Below are positions 16,801 to 25,440 of a DNA stretch of 64,000 nucleotides, in pieces. The stretch lies in assembly GCF_041583195.1 (NCBI RefSeq), contig NZ_JBFHGL010000003.1, positions 1 to 64,000 on the forward strand, in the 5' to 3' direction. Both the position numbers and the translations under genes were made by a program. The first letter of the stretch is position 1; each line of letters starts with the position of its first letter. Under the pieces are notes generated by a model. The model was not told the DNA's origin, did no database searches, and was given only the letters and a program-made list of their open reading frames with translations. This stretch comes from Sulfurimonas sp. (GTDB taxonomy: Bacteria; Campylobacterota; Campylobacteria; Campylobacterales; Sulfurimonadaceae).

Positions 16801-19800
16801 AATCTCTGAAGTTTCTTCAACAGGAGAAGCAATAAAAAATATTTGTCAAGAAGTTTATAATAAAAACGGTGAAACAGAGATACATGAAATAAGTTTTATC
16901 CCTGAAAAAGATGATAATGGAGATGTAATCACTATTCTTGCTATAGGTCGAAACATGACAAAACAGATAAAAGCAACGAATGAGCTGCTTTTAAAAGAGT
17001 TTACACTTAACAGTATGGTAGATACAGCGTTTCTTATTGATGAGAATGGAGTATTACATTATGCAAATGATGGTGCCTGCAATACTTTAGGTTATACAAA
17101 AGATGAACTTTTAACAATGAATATAATGGATATAGACCCAGATATTTCAACAGAAGTTTGGAAAGAATATTGGAGGGATATTTCTAAAAATAAGACTTGG
17201 TCGAAAGAGGTTAAGCAGCAAAGAAAAGATGGTAAATTACTTTCCATAGATGTAAATAGTCGGTTTTTTGAGTATAACGGAAGAGAGTATGTTCTTGCTG
17301 TTTGCCGCGATATTTCAGAGAAGTTGCAGATGCAAGAAAAACTGAAAGAGCAAGAGAAAGAATTTCGCACTATCATGGAAAATACACCGGATACCGTGGC
17401 ACGTTACGACAAAGAGTGTGTAAGGACATATGCAAATCCGTCTTTTGCCAAAATGTCCGGTAGAAGTATTGATGAATTAATAGGTAAAAAACCTACACAT
17501 TATATCGATACTCCACAGGCTAGAGCATATGAAAAGGCTATACTAAAAGTTTATGAGACAGCAAAAGAGAATGAGTTTGAGTTTTCATGGCCCGGTGCAG
17601 ATGGACGTCTAATAATTAGCTCTATTAGTCTTGCACCTGAAATGGACGACTCCGGAGAAGTTAAATGTGTATTGGCAACCGGACGTAATGTGACAAAACT
17701 TAAAGAGTTTGAAAACGAGATAAAAAAACAAAAAGATTTTCAAGAAACTCTTCTAAGAAGTATTGCAGAGATTAATTTGGGTGTGCATGTTATTGAAGAG
17801 GGAAGGTATATCTATACCAATAATTTCGAATTAGTAGATGAATACGGTTACGGAAAAGATGTTCTTGAAGTTCGCCCAAACTTTTTAGATACAGTTCACC
17901 CGGATGATAGAGAATATTTAGCTATGATGTATCAAAAGCGCTTGGCAGGAGAAGAAGTACCTACTACGTATAGTGTCGGACTTGTAAACAAAGCTGGAGA
18001 GAGACGAGAACACGATGTATCTGTTGTTATAATCCCAAATACTAATCCGATGCAAACACTTATAGTAACAAAAGATATTACAGAGCGTAAAAAAACTGAA
18101 CATGCTTTGGAAAAAGCTATGGAGATGGCTGAAGCTGCAAACCGTGCGAAGTCAGAGTTTTTGGCTAATATGAGTCATGAGATAAGGACACCGCTTAATG
18201 CCGTTTTAGGTATGGCACACCTTTTGAGTGAGGAAGAACTACCTGAAAAACAAAAACGTTATGCAACAAATATTCTTACAGCCTCGAATGCACTTTTATC
18301 TCTTATTAGCGGAGTCCTGGATTTTTCAAAAATTGAAGCAGGTAAATTGGAAATTGTGCAAAGTAGGTTTAACCTTTATGATCTGATTATAGAACTTAGA
18401 GATATTTTTACAATGCGTTCGCAAGAGAAAAAGATAGGTTATTATCTTAATATAAACGATGATGTTCCTTCCTTCGTACAAGGTGATAGTATTCGCTTAA
18501 AACAGGTTCTGACAAATTTGATAGGGAATGCTATAAAGTTTACGTATGATGGGTTCGTTAGGGTAGAAGCATCAGTTTATGAAAAAAAAAGTACGTATAC
18601 TGTTATTGAACTTGGGGTAAGAGATACAGGTATAGGAATAGCACGGCAGTATCAGGAAAAATTGTTTGAAAAGTTTTTTCAGACAGACACTTCTTCTACA
18701 AGAGTACATGGTGGAACAGGACTTGGACTTGCGATCAGTAAAAAACTGGTTGAATTAATGGGAGGAACAATAGGTGTAGAGAGTAAAATAGGAGAAGGAA
18801 GTTATATCTTTGTAAGAATTCCTTTTGCTAATTTAGAATATAACCATAATCATCATATCAGTTTTAATGATATAAACACAAAGAAAAATATACAACATAC
18901 AAAACAATTTTTAGAGGGTAAAAAGGTTTTAATAGTAGATGATAATGCATTAAATAGAGAGACTCTATTAGGTGTACTAGGACGTTTTGGTTGTGGTGTC
19001 CAAGAAGCTATAAACGGTAGAGACGCCGTTATAAAACTAGGTAAAAAAAAGAAGTTTTTTGATGCTGTTTTGATGGATATACAGATGCCTGTAATGGATG
19101 GCTATGAGGCTACTAAACAGATTAGAGATGATGGAATAGAGATACCTATAATTGTCTTAAGTGCGGATGCTACGCAAGAAAGTATAAACAAAGCAAAGTC
19201 ATGTGGAGCTGATGATTATCTATTAAAACCTATAAATCCAAATGAATTGGCACAAAAACTTGCAAAGTATTTGAAAATCAACTTTGAAAAAGATTTAATT
19301 ATAAATAAACTAGATACTTGTGATATATATAAAAATTATAAAAGCATAGATATAAAACAGGCTATGCAAATTGCAGGAGACGATAAATACAACTTGTGTA
19401 AATTATTACGTAATCTTCTTCAAATGTTACATGAAAAATATGAAGCGATTTTAATCTCTCAAGATGAAAAAGATACTGAGAATATAAAAAAACTAGCACA
19501 TACTATTAAAGGTAGCGCCTCTAATTTAGGTCTAAATAGTATTTCAAGTAATGCAGTAAAGATAGAAAAAGGTATAAAAAAAGGTAAAGATATTTTTGAA
19601 TTAATTATTGAATTGGGTAAAGGTTTAGATCTATTTGAAAATGAATTAGATGTACTGTGTAAAAACTTTGACATAAAAAGGTCAAATATTAAAGCAGACT
19701 ATGTGGATTTAAAAGAGTTAATTAAAATGATAAAAGGATCCAATCCTGAAGCAAAGTATAAATTAGAGAATATTGTAGGTAGCGAATATGAAATTGATAA

Positions 19801-19903
19801 TGAGATTTTAGAGTTATTAAAAAAAGCCCTAAAAGCACTTGAAAAATATGATTTTAAAGCAGCAGAAGCTGTAATAAAAAATATAAAAACAAAAAAAAAT
19901 TAA
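13841..19903 (+). CDS. Giant hybrid histidine kinase: 11 PAS, HisKA, HATPase, receiver, Hpt
   Basis: 2020 residues and no membrane helix, so cytoplasmic. Eleven PAS domains in a row (about 1-1420), most closing with a DIT-type linker, are followed by a HisKA domain with His1446 in ANMSHEIRTPLNAVLG, an ATPase domain with GIGIA and GGTGLGLAISKKLVELMGG, a receiver with Asp1746 in VLMDIQMPVMDG and an Hpt domain with His1887 in LAHTIKGSASNLG. The last 80 residues are helical and of unknown type. The His-Asp-His series is that of ArcB/BarA-type phosphorelays. Several PAS domains match ones in the first giant kinase (PAS 2 to its PAS 3, PAS 7 to its PAS 4), and PAS 1 resembles PAS 2 of the first GGDEF-EAL protein. 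A receiver-only protein follows 26 bp downstream as a possible phosphate acceptor. The ribosome site is weak. A TGAC box drives the operon. Confidence 0.94.
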   Translation: MSEIETNSENYNIVFENTNDVIYIVEVTNDGRFIHRDINRAYVENMGIPKEEIVDIYVDELQNKEFREILIDKYSTCVKNQKKTDYTAIYNFPSGPKVYNSVLSPIKDDNGRIYKIVGVARDITKFKKQEKEKIDEQMHLFFECQIIGMAILSPQKTWTKVNQKFCDIFGYKFEELQQMTWSEITYPDDLANDEEQFKRVLNGEIEEYTLKKRFIHKSGTKVYTNLSVSCVRNDDKSVDYFLVMVEDITERICAQEALSEINLMLEERVQASTDELKNTISMLDLEVSGRKHIQRQLDSQEQMFKSIAENTPDPIIRYDKDAKRSYINIALEKITGIAIDELLGKTSTQKRVLSVEDSKRMEESVRQVLKTGESDTIEVPLKSVDGKTIHFKAISTPEFGADGSVETVLMVARDISAQKELEASEEMFRALAENSTDNIARLDKDGRLVYMNPALEKTLNRPFEELKGKTRNDVSFNLNTDEHDRNVQEVLKDGKNRDIYMSVPGDDGEEQHHQIRIHAEKNTKGEITGVLTIGRDVTELFNTQQYMSRFMQNSPGFLYVFKMTPEGKMSFPFASSGIEDIYGLKPEDIAENSDALHNMTHPDDKDYIIEAIKESAQNMTPFHTETRIIKDSVIKWVEFRSIPQKESDGTILWNGIALDITERKEQEEYLQKTKTKLAAVISTIPDLVWVKDKDGVYLMCNPAFENFFGAECDEIIGKTDYDFISKEQADFFRQKDREAMEAGEMRINEESIVFARNNQHAVLETRKIPVYNGDEFMGVLGIGRDITKRKGMEESLRKKEESLNEAQRIAHIGSWELDFRANILSWSDEVFNIFEIDKSKFGASYEAFQEAIHPDDREMVDLVFSESVEKKIPYMVEHRLLMKDGRVKYIQERGETKYDDEGMAIYSMGTVQDITERKEVEILLEKREMEFRSLSENLPDNIARFSKDGTYLFVNPVHEDTLNVKASEVLGKRISEEFPSHKEVINAISEVSSTGEAIKNICQEVYNKNGETEIHEISFIPEKDDNGDVITILAIGRNMTKQIKATNELLLKEFTLNSMVDTAFLIDENGVLHYANDGACNTLGYTKDELLTMNIMDIDPDISTEVWKEYWRDISKNKTWSKEVKQQRKDGKLLSIDVNSRFFEYNGREYVLAVCRDISEKLQMQEKLKEQEKEFRTIMENTPDTVARYDKECVRTYANPSFAKMSGRSIDELIGKKPTHYIDTPQARAYEKAILKVYETAKENEFEFSWPGADGRLIISSISLAPEMDDSGEVKCVLATGRNVTKLKEFENEIKKQKDFQETLLRSIAEINLGVHVIEEGRYIYTNNFELVDEYGYGKDVLEVRPNFLDTVHPDDREYLAMMYQKRLAGEEVPTTYSVGLVNKAGERREHDVSVVIIPNTNPMQTLIVTKDITERKKTEHALEKAMEMAEAANRAKSEFLANMSHEIRTPLNAVLGMAHLLSEEELPEKQKRYATNILTASNALLSLISGVLDFSKIEAGKLEIVQSRFNLYDLIIELRDIFTMRSQEKKIGYYLNINDDVPSFVQGDSIRLKQVLTNLIGNAIKFTYDGFVRVEASVYEKKSTYTVIELGVRDTGIGIARQYQEKLFEKFFQTDTSSTRVHGGTGLGLAISKKLVELMGGTIGVESKIGEGSYIFVRIPFANLEYNHNHHISFNDINTKKNIQHTKQFLEGKKVLIVDDNALNRETLLGVLGRFGCGVQEAINGRDAVIKLGKKKKFFDAVLMDIQMPVMDGYEATKQIRDDGIEIPIIVLSADATQESINKAKSCGADDYLLKPINPNELAQKLAKYLKINFEKDLIINKLDTCDIYKNYKSIDIKQAMQIAGDDKYNLCKLLRNLLQMLHEKYEAILISQDEKDTENIKKLAHTIKGSASNLGLNSISSNAVKIEKGIKKGKDIFELIIELGKGLDLFENELDVLCKNFDIKRSNIKADYVDLKELIKMIKGSNPEAKYKLENIVGSEYEIDNEILELLKKALKALEKYDFKAAEAVIKNIKTKKN

Positions 19904-19929
19904 ATTAGTTAAGAAAGTAGAAGTATAGA

Positions 19930-20310
19930 ATGAACATTAAAAAGAAAGTTATGTTAGTTGATGATGAGATCATCAATATTGATGCACTTTATAGAGTATT
20001 GGGCAGTTATTATAATTTAGTTGTAGCAGTAGGCGGAAGCGATGCATTGGAATTTTTAAATAAAGAGGAATTACCTGATTTGGTATTACTTGATATAAAC
20101 ATGCCTGAAATAGATGGTTATGAAGTATGCAGACAGATGAAAAAATCTGAACGAACTAAAGAGATCCCTGTAATATTTGTTACTGCGGCAGATGATGAAA
20201 GAGATGAAGTTATGGGGTTTTCTCTGGGTGCAGTAGATTACATAACAAAACCTATAAACATAGCCGTACTGCTTAGCAGAATAGAACATCATCTAGGTAA
20301 TAAAAGGTAA
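19930..20310 (+). CDS. Single-domain response regulator
   Basis: A lone receiver of 126 residues: acidic pair in MLVDDEI, phospho-accepting Asp55 in VLLDINMPEIDG, Thr85 in FVTAAD and Lys107 in ITKPINI. There is no output domain. It is 26 bp downstream of the giant hybrid kinase and clearly co-transcribed, so it probably receives the phosphate from that protein's Hpt domain and acts through protein contacts, for instance on the GGDEF-EAL enzymes encoded next or on motility. The effector cannot be told from the sequence. Confidence 0.9.
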   Translation: MNIKKKVMLVDDEIINIDALYRVLGSYYNLVVAVGGSDALEFLNKEELPDLVLLDINMPEIDGYEVCRQMKKSERTKEIPVIFVTAADDERDEVMGFSLGAVDYITKPINIAVLLSRIEHHLGNKR

Positions 20311-20329
20311 GTGTTATAAGATATGTTAG

Positions 20330-20361
20330 TGACTGTTTTATGACCATGAACTTGATATTAT
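20330..20361 (+). promoter_or_regulatory. TGAC-N7-TGAC direct repeat plus -10, box 4
   Basis: TGAC at 20330 and 20341 (11 bp apart) with TATTAT at 20356-20361, 15 bp after the second TGAC. It lies in the 87-bp gap before the first PAS-GGDEF-EAL gene and gives that pair its own promoter. Confidence 0.65.
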
Positions 20362-20397
20362 TAAAAATATAATTTTTAATTTACTCAGGAGCTATCT

Positions 20398-22863
20398 ATG
20401 TCTGGAATGAAATTAAACTTTGAAAAGTATATTTTTGATAACGCAAAAGTTGGTATTGCGATATGTAATGCTGAAGATCACCGTTTAGAGATGGTTAATC
20501 CTGCTTTTGCAGCTATTCACGGTTATGAGGTAGATGAACTTATTGGTGTCATGCCAGGTAAAGTATTTGCTCCTGAATGTATGTTTAGACTATCTGAACA
20601 GGGGAAAAATCCTCAATGTGCACTTGAGAATATTGCATTTGAAACCACGCATGTAAAGAAAGACGGTTCTTTTGTTGATGTATCGGTTCATATTACCGTT
20701 ATAAAAGACAAAAATGGAAAAGTATTACAGCGTATTGCCAATATAGTTGATATTAGTAAACGTAAGAAAGTCGAAAAAGAGCTTGAGAGTTCCAATGATA
20801 GATATGCCCAGATCTTCAATAACTCAAATGATAATATCTATCTTATAGAAGTAACTCCAGATAAAAGATTTATACATATAGAAATTAATGAAGCATATGA
20901 AAAATCATGTGGCATAAAAAGGGAAGATATAGTAGGAATTTATGTAGATGAATTGGCAAATAAAGATGTACGAAAAGAATTTTTAAAAAAATTTAATAAA
21001 TGTTTGGAAAAAGGTGAAAAAATAGAGTATACCAGTGAATTTAATTTTCCTATTGGAAATAAAATATTTCACTCAAGTCTATCCCCTATTAAAGATAAAT
21101 ACGGACGAGTTTATCAAATTGTAGGTGTATCAAGAGATATAACCAAATCGAAACAGATGGAAGAGGAACTTTTATCAAGAGAAGAGATGTTCAGAACTTT
21201 GGCAGAGAACTCTCCTAATATTATTATACGTTATGACGAGGAAGGTAATCGTATATATACAAATCCTGCATTCAGCAAATATACAGGTATACCAAAAAAA
21301 ATAGCAGTAAGTAAAAAACCGGAAACGGAATTAAGTGCTTATTTTAGTTTGCTAAATATAGATATATCTCAGTATTATGAAAGAGTGAAAAAGGTCATTC
21401 AAAGTGGAGAGAAAGATATTATTCCATTGGAATGGATGATAATAGATACATGTGAATATATATCGTATGATATCAATATAGTAGCTGAACGTGATAAAAG
21501 TGGAAATATTATAGGTGCTTTAGCCATAGGTCATAATGTTACCGAACGCAAAAATATTGAAAGACGAATCGAATATATGGCACATCATGATGCTCTTACT
21601 GGACTTCCAAATCGTGTTTTAGTAAAAGATAGAGCATACCAGGCATTAAACAATGCAGAATATAACGACTCCAAAGTAGCAATTCTATTTATTGATTTGG
21701 ACGGATTTAAGACTGTTAACGATTCACTAGGTCATACAGCAGGTGATGATATACTAAAAATGCTTTCATCAAGACTCAAAAGTGTTATAAGGGCAAATGA
21801 TGTTTTAAGCAGACAGGGAGGGGATGAGTTCTTACTTATAATTCCTGATGTACATAATATAAATGAAGTAAGTGCATTTGCAGAAAGGATCTTGAAAGAG
21901 TGCAAAAAAAATTTTTCGATCAATAATCACTATATATCAATGTCAGCATCGATCGGTATATCCATATATCCTGATCACGGAAATAATTTTGAACAACTGC
22001 TTCAATGTTCAGATGCAGCTATGTACAAGGCAAAAGAGGAGGGAAAAAACAACTATTGCTTCTTTTCTCAAAGGATGAAGCATGATCTAATAGGACTGTT
22101 TCAGATGCAAAACGATCTTAAAAAAGCGATCAAAAATAAAGAGTTTGTGCTGCATTATCAACCGCAGATAAATCTAGCTGATAATAGAATTGTCGGTGTT
22201 GAAGCATTACTTAGATGGGAACATCCAAAACAAGGAATTATATCACCTATGTGTTTTATTCCGGTAGCTGAATCTAGCGGACTGATTGTAGAGATCGGAG
22301 AGTGGGTACTATTGGAAGCATGTAAACAAGCGGTCCTTTGGAATAACGATGGTAAAAATATATCCGTTGCCGTGAATGTTTCGGCTGTACAGTTCAAGCG
22401 TGGAAATTTAGAAAAAGTAGTAAAAACTGTTTTAGCAGAAACAGGGCTGAATCCAAAATATTTGGAGCTTGAACTAACAGAGTCTATTTTAATAAACGAT
22501 ACAGAGACAGTTTTAGAAGCAGTTAAGGCTATAAAAGAGTTAGGTATTCAATTGTCTATAGATGATTTTGGAACAGGTTATTCAAGTCTTTCATATCTTA
22601 AACGGTTTGCAGTAGATAAGCTGAAGATTGATCAATCATTTGTAAAAGATATATTAAACGACAAAGATGATGCTAAGATAGTTCAAACAATTATTCAAAT
22701 GGCAAAAAATTTTAATTTAAAAACTATTGCAGAGGGTGTTGAAGATAAAGATGTTTTAAAAGTTATTAATGAATTTGGATGTGATGAAGTTCAGGGATAC
22801 CATTTTGCAAAACCGATGTGCAAAGATGAGTTTAACGACTACTGTGAAAGTTGTTCTCAATGA
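20398..22863 (+). CDS. PAS-PAS-PAS-GGDEF-EAL cyclic-di-GMP enzyme
   Basis: 821 residues, with no membrane helix. Three PAS domains (about 8-125, 135-250 and 260-385) precede a GGDEF domain with intact RQGGDEF and an inhibitory I-site RAND five residues before it. A C-terminal EAL domain follows with GVEALLRWEHP, ELTESIL, DDFGTGYSSL, KIDQSF and TIAEGVE. Both diguanylate cyclase and c-di-GMP phosphodiesterase motifs look complete, so the net direction depends on the PAS inputs. Cyclic-di-GMP usually switches between motility and attachment. AGGAG lies 7 nt before ATG 20398. The next gene overlaps by 4 bp and encodes a paralogue with a Cache sensor. PAS 2 is close to PAS 1 of the giant hybrid kinase, a sign of domain shuffling within the island. 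Confidence 0.94.
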   Translation: MSGMKLNFEKYIFDNAKVGIAICNAEDHRLEMVNPAFAAIHGYEVDELIGVMPGKVFAPECMFRLSEQGKNPQCALENIAFETTHVKKDGSFVDVSVHITVIKDKNGKVLQRIANIVDISKRKKVEKELESSNDRYAQIFNNSNDNIYLIEVTPDKRFIHIEINEAYEKSCGIKREDIVGIYVDELANKDVRKEFLKKFNKCLEKGEKIEYTSEFNFPIGNKIFHSSLSPIKDKYGRVYQIVGVSRDITKSKQMEEELLSREEMFRTLAENSPNIIIRYDEEGNRIYTNPAFSKYTGIPKKIAVSKKPETELSAYFSLLNIDISQYYERVKKVIQSGEKDIIPLEWMIIDTCEYISYDINIVAERDKSGNIIGALAIGHNVTERKNIERRIEYMAHHDALTGLPNRVLVKDRAYQALNNAEYNDSKVAILFIDLDGFKTVNDSLGHTAGDDILKMLSSRLKSVIRANDVLSRQGGDEFLLIIPDVHNINEVSAFAERILKECKKNFSINNHYISMSASIGISIYPDHGNNFEQLLQCSDAAMYKAKEEGKNNYCFFSQRMKHDLIGLFQMQNDLKKAIKNKEFVLHYQPQINLADNRIVGVEALLRWEHPKQGIISPMCFIPVAESSGLIVEIGEWVLLEACKQAVLWNNDGKNISVAVNVSAVQFKRGNLEKVVKTVLAETGLNPKYLELELTESILINDTETVLEAVKAIKELGIQLSIDDFGTGYSSLSYLKRFAVDKLKIDQSFVKDILNDKDDAKIVQTIIQMAKNFNLKTIAEGVEDKDVLKVINEFGCDEVQGYHFAKPMCKDEFNDYCESCSQ

Positions 22864-25331
22864 AAGAAATATCCTTAGAATTAAAACTACAGCTTATTAT
22901 CGTACTTGTCATTATATCTGCAACTGCACTTATAATGACTCAGTCAATAAATGGCATAAAGAGTCTAAGTCAAGAGAATATCCAAAGATACTCTAAAGAA
23001 TCATATGAAGATCAAAAACGTGAACTTAAGAACTATGTATATGTCGTTATGCAAACTGTAGAACAGTTTTATAAAGCTTCTGTATCAAAAAATGAGAATA
23101 AGACACAAAAAGAGCAAAAAAAAATAGAGTTACAAACTAAAGAAAAACTCTTGCAGTCATTATCTCAAATAAGATTAGGAGAAAATGGTTATATATGGGT
23201 GAATGATATTTCAAAAAATATGCTTATGCACCCTATATTTCCAAATTTAAACGGAAAAAATCTTTCCAATTTGAAAGATAACAACGGAATATATATTTTT
23301 GATGAAATGGTAAAAACCGTAAATGCAAACGGTGAAGGTTTTATAAAATACAGCTGGCCGAAGCCTAGTTCAAAAGTATCTTTGCCAAAGATATCATTTG
23401 TAAAAATTTTTGAACCTTGGGGTTGGATAGTAGGAAGCGGCGAATATATAGACTATATTGAGAATCATATTGAAAAGATGAGGAAGCAAGAAAAAGAAGC
23501 TATTAGTAAAACGATAGTTAATTTAGCAATTATATCTTTAGGTATAGCAGTTATACTTATTTTAAGTACATCTTTTATTATCAAAAAGGCAATTATTATA
23601 CCACTTGAAGAACGTGAACAGATGCAGGAAGAACTTATAGTAAAAGAGGAAATGTTTAGAACCTTAGCCGAAAATTCTCCAAATATCATTATGAGATACA
23701 ATCATGAATGTAAGCGTATATATGCCAACCAAGCATTTATGGAGCAAACAGGAATTCCTGAAGATGAAGTAACAAATAACAAACCGGAAAAACAATGGGG
23801 TATTTATCTGGACATGTTAAATATGAGTGCACAAGAGTATCAACAGAGGGTGATGAGAGTAATCAACAGCGGTGAGAATGATAGCTTTTCAGTGGAATGG
23901 ATAGTTTTTGAAAACGGAAAGTATGTTGCACATGATTTACATATAGTTGCGGAGAGGGACAGTCACGGAGAGATAATAGGTGCACTTGCAATAGGTCACA
24001 ATGTTACTGAGAGAAAAAATATTGAAAGACGTGTAGAGTTTATGGCACATCACGATGCACTTACAGGACTTCCAAATCGTATATTGGTAAAAGATAGAAC
24101 AGAACAGGTATTAGAATATTCAAAACGCCAAAATAAAAAAGCAGCTTTTATGTTTATTGATCTAGATGAATTTAAAAACGTAAATGATTCTTTAGGACAT
24201 ACTACAGGTGATGCGATGCTGAAAGTGGTGTCAAGTAGGCTTGAAAATTCTATAAGAGCAAGAGATACATTAGGTAGACAGGGAGGCGATGAATTTTTAT
24301 TAGTTTTATCTGATATAAAAGAAAGAAAGGATATTGCCAAAGTGGCCAATAAACTTATTAATGAGTTTAAAATACCTTTTGTTGTAAACAATCATACGAT
24401 ATCAATGTCTGCATCTATTGGTATTGCAGTATATCCAGAAGACGGAGAAAATTTTGAAGAGCTGCTCCAAAGTTCAGATTCCGCTATGTATAAAGCAAAA
24501 GAGATAGGTAAAAATAATTATTGCTTTTTCACTCAAGAGATGAAACACAGCCTGATCGGGATGTTACAGGTACAAAATGATCTTAAAAATGCAATAAAAA
24601 AAGAAGAGTTTATACTTTATTATCAACCTCAAATAGATATAGTAAATAATAAAATAAACGGAGTGGAAGCTCTTCTTAGATGGAATCATCCAAAGCATGG
24701 GATTATGTCTCCAATGAGTTTTATTTCTATAGCTGAATCAAGCGGACTGATAATAGAAATTGGAGAGTGGGTACTTAAGGAAGCATGTAGACAAGCGGCA
24801 CTTTGGAACAGTGATGGTAAAGAGATAATAGTTGCTGTCAATATATCGGCTGTTCAATTAAGACGTGGCAATTTTAAAGAGCTTGTTAAACGCTCTTTAG
24901 ATGAAAGTGGATTAAATCCAAGGTGTTTAGAATTGGAGTTAACAGAATCGATTCTAATTAATGACACAGAGAATATATTACTCAATATAAAAGATATTAA
25001 GGAACTTGGTGTTCAGCTCTCTATAGATGATTTTGGTACAGGTTATTCAAGTCTTTCATATCTTAAACGTTTTTCGGTAGATAAATTGAAAATAGACCAA
25101 TCTTTTATAAAAGATATACTAAGAGATAAAGAGTATGAAAGTATAGTGAAAACAATTATTCAAATGGCTAAAAGTTTTAACCTAAGATCCATTGCTGAAG
25201 GTGTTGAAAGTGAGAAAGTTTTAGAATTAGTACGTGAATTTGGATGCGATGAAGTACAAGGATATTACTTTGCAGAACCGATGTCTATAGAAGATTTTGA
25301 AGATTACTACATGGAAAGATTTTCCTCATAA
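22860..25331 (+). CDS. Cache-PAS-GGDEF-EAL membrane cyclic-di-GMP enzyme
   Basis: 823 residues. One membrane helix at the N-terminus (about 8-28), a periplasmic single-Cache domain (about 50-205; GENGYIWVND and FEPWGWIVGSGEYID), a second helix (about 215-240), PAS (about 260-385), GGDEF with RQGGDEF and I-site RARD, and EAL with GVEALLRW, ELTESIL, DDFGTGYSSL and AEGVE. Both catalytic domains look intact. The PAS-GGDEF-EAL part is a close paralogue of the preceding protein, probably from tandem duplication. The Cache domain resembles the two Cache domains of the chemoreceptor at 26927, so both may read the same class of small ligand. The ATG at 22860 overlaps the upstream TGA by 4 bp and is preferred to a TTG at 22851. 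Confidence 0.93.
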   Translation: MKEISLELKLQLIIVLVIISATALIMTQSINGIKSLSQENIQRYSKESYEDQKRELKNYVYVVMQTVEQFYKASVSKNENKTQKEQKKIELQTKEKLLQSLSQIRLGENGYIWVNDISKNMLMHPIFPNLNGKNLSNLKDNNGIYIFDEMVKTVNANGEGFIKYSWPKPSSKVSLPKISFVKIFEPWGWIVGSGEYIDYIENHIEKMRKQEKEAISKTIVNLAIISLGIAVILILSTSFIIKKAIIIPLEEREQMQEELIVKEEMFRTLAENSPNIIMRYNHECKRIYANQAFMEQTGIPEDEVTNNKPEKQWGIYLDMLNMSAQEYQQRVMRVINSGENDSFSVEWIVFENGKYVAHDLHIVAERDSHGEIIGALAIGHNVTERKNIERRVEFMAHHDALTGLPNRILVKDRTEQVLEYSKRQNKKAAFMFIDLDEFKNVNDSLGHTTGDAMLKVVSSRLENSIRARDTLGRQGGDEFLLVLSDIKERKDIAKVANKLINEFKIPFVVNNHTISMSASIGIAVYPEDGENFEELLQSSDSAMYKAKEIGKNNYCFFTQEMKHSLIGMLQVQNDLKNAIKKEEFILYYQPQIDIVNNKINGVEALLRWNHPKHGIMSPMSFISIAESSGLIIEIGEWVLKEACRQAALWNSDGKEIIVAVNISAVQLRRGNFKELVKRSLDESGLNPRCLELELTESILINDTENILLNIKDIKELGVQLSIDDFGTGYSSLSYLKRFSVDKLKIDQSFIKDILRDKEYESIVKTIIQMAKSFNLRSIAEGVESEKVLELVREFGCDEVQGYYFAEPMSIEDFEDYYMERFSS

Positions 25332-25374
25332 ATCTAAAAAGTTAAATAAAAGTCACATAAAGACCAATTATATA

Positions 25375-25406
25375 TGACTGTTTCATGCTCAATACTTTAG
25401 TACTAT
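25375..25406 (+). promoter_or_regulatory. Degenerate TGAC direct repeat plus -10, box 5
   Basis: TGAC at 25375 is followed 11 bp later by TGCT at 25386, and TACTAT lies at 25401-25406, exactly 15 bp after the second half-site. Only the second half-site departs from the consensus. The box precedes the porin gene. Confidence 0.5.
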
Positions 25407-25440
25407 TATTGATATATATGATAGGTATAAAGGAGCTAAA

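Noticed and set aside
22851-22859. TTG start three codons upstream for the second GGDEF-EAL gene.
   Set aside because: The ATG at 22860 in an ATGA overlap with the previous stop is the standard coupled start.
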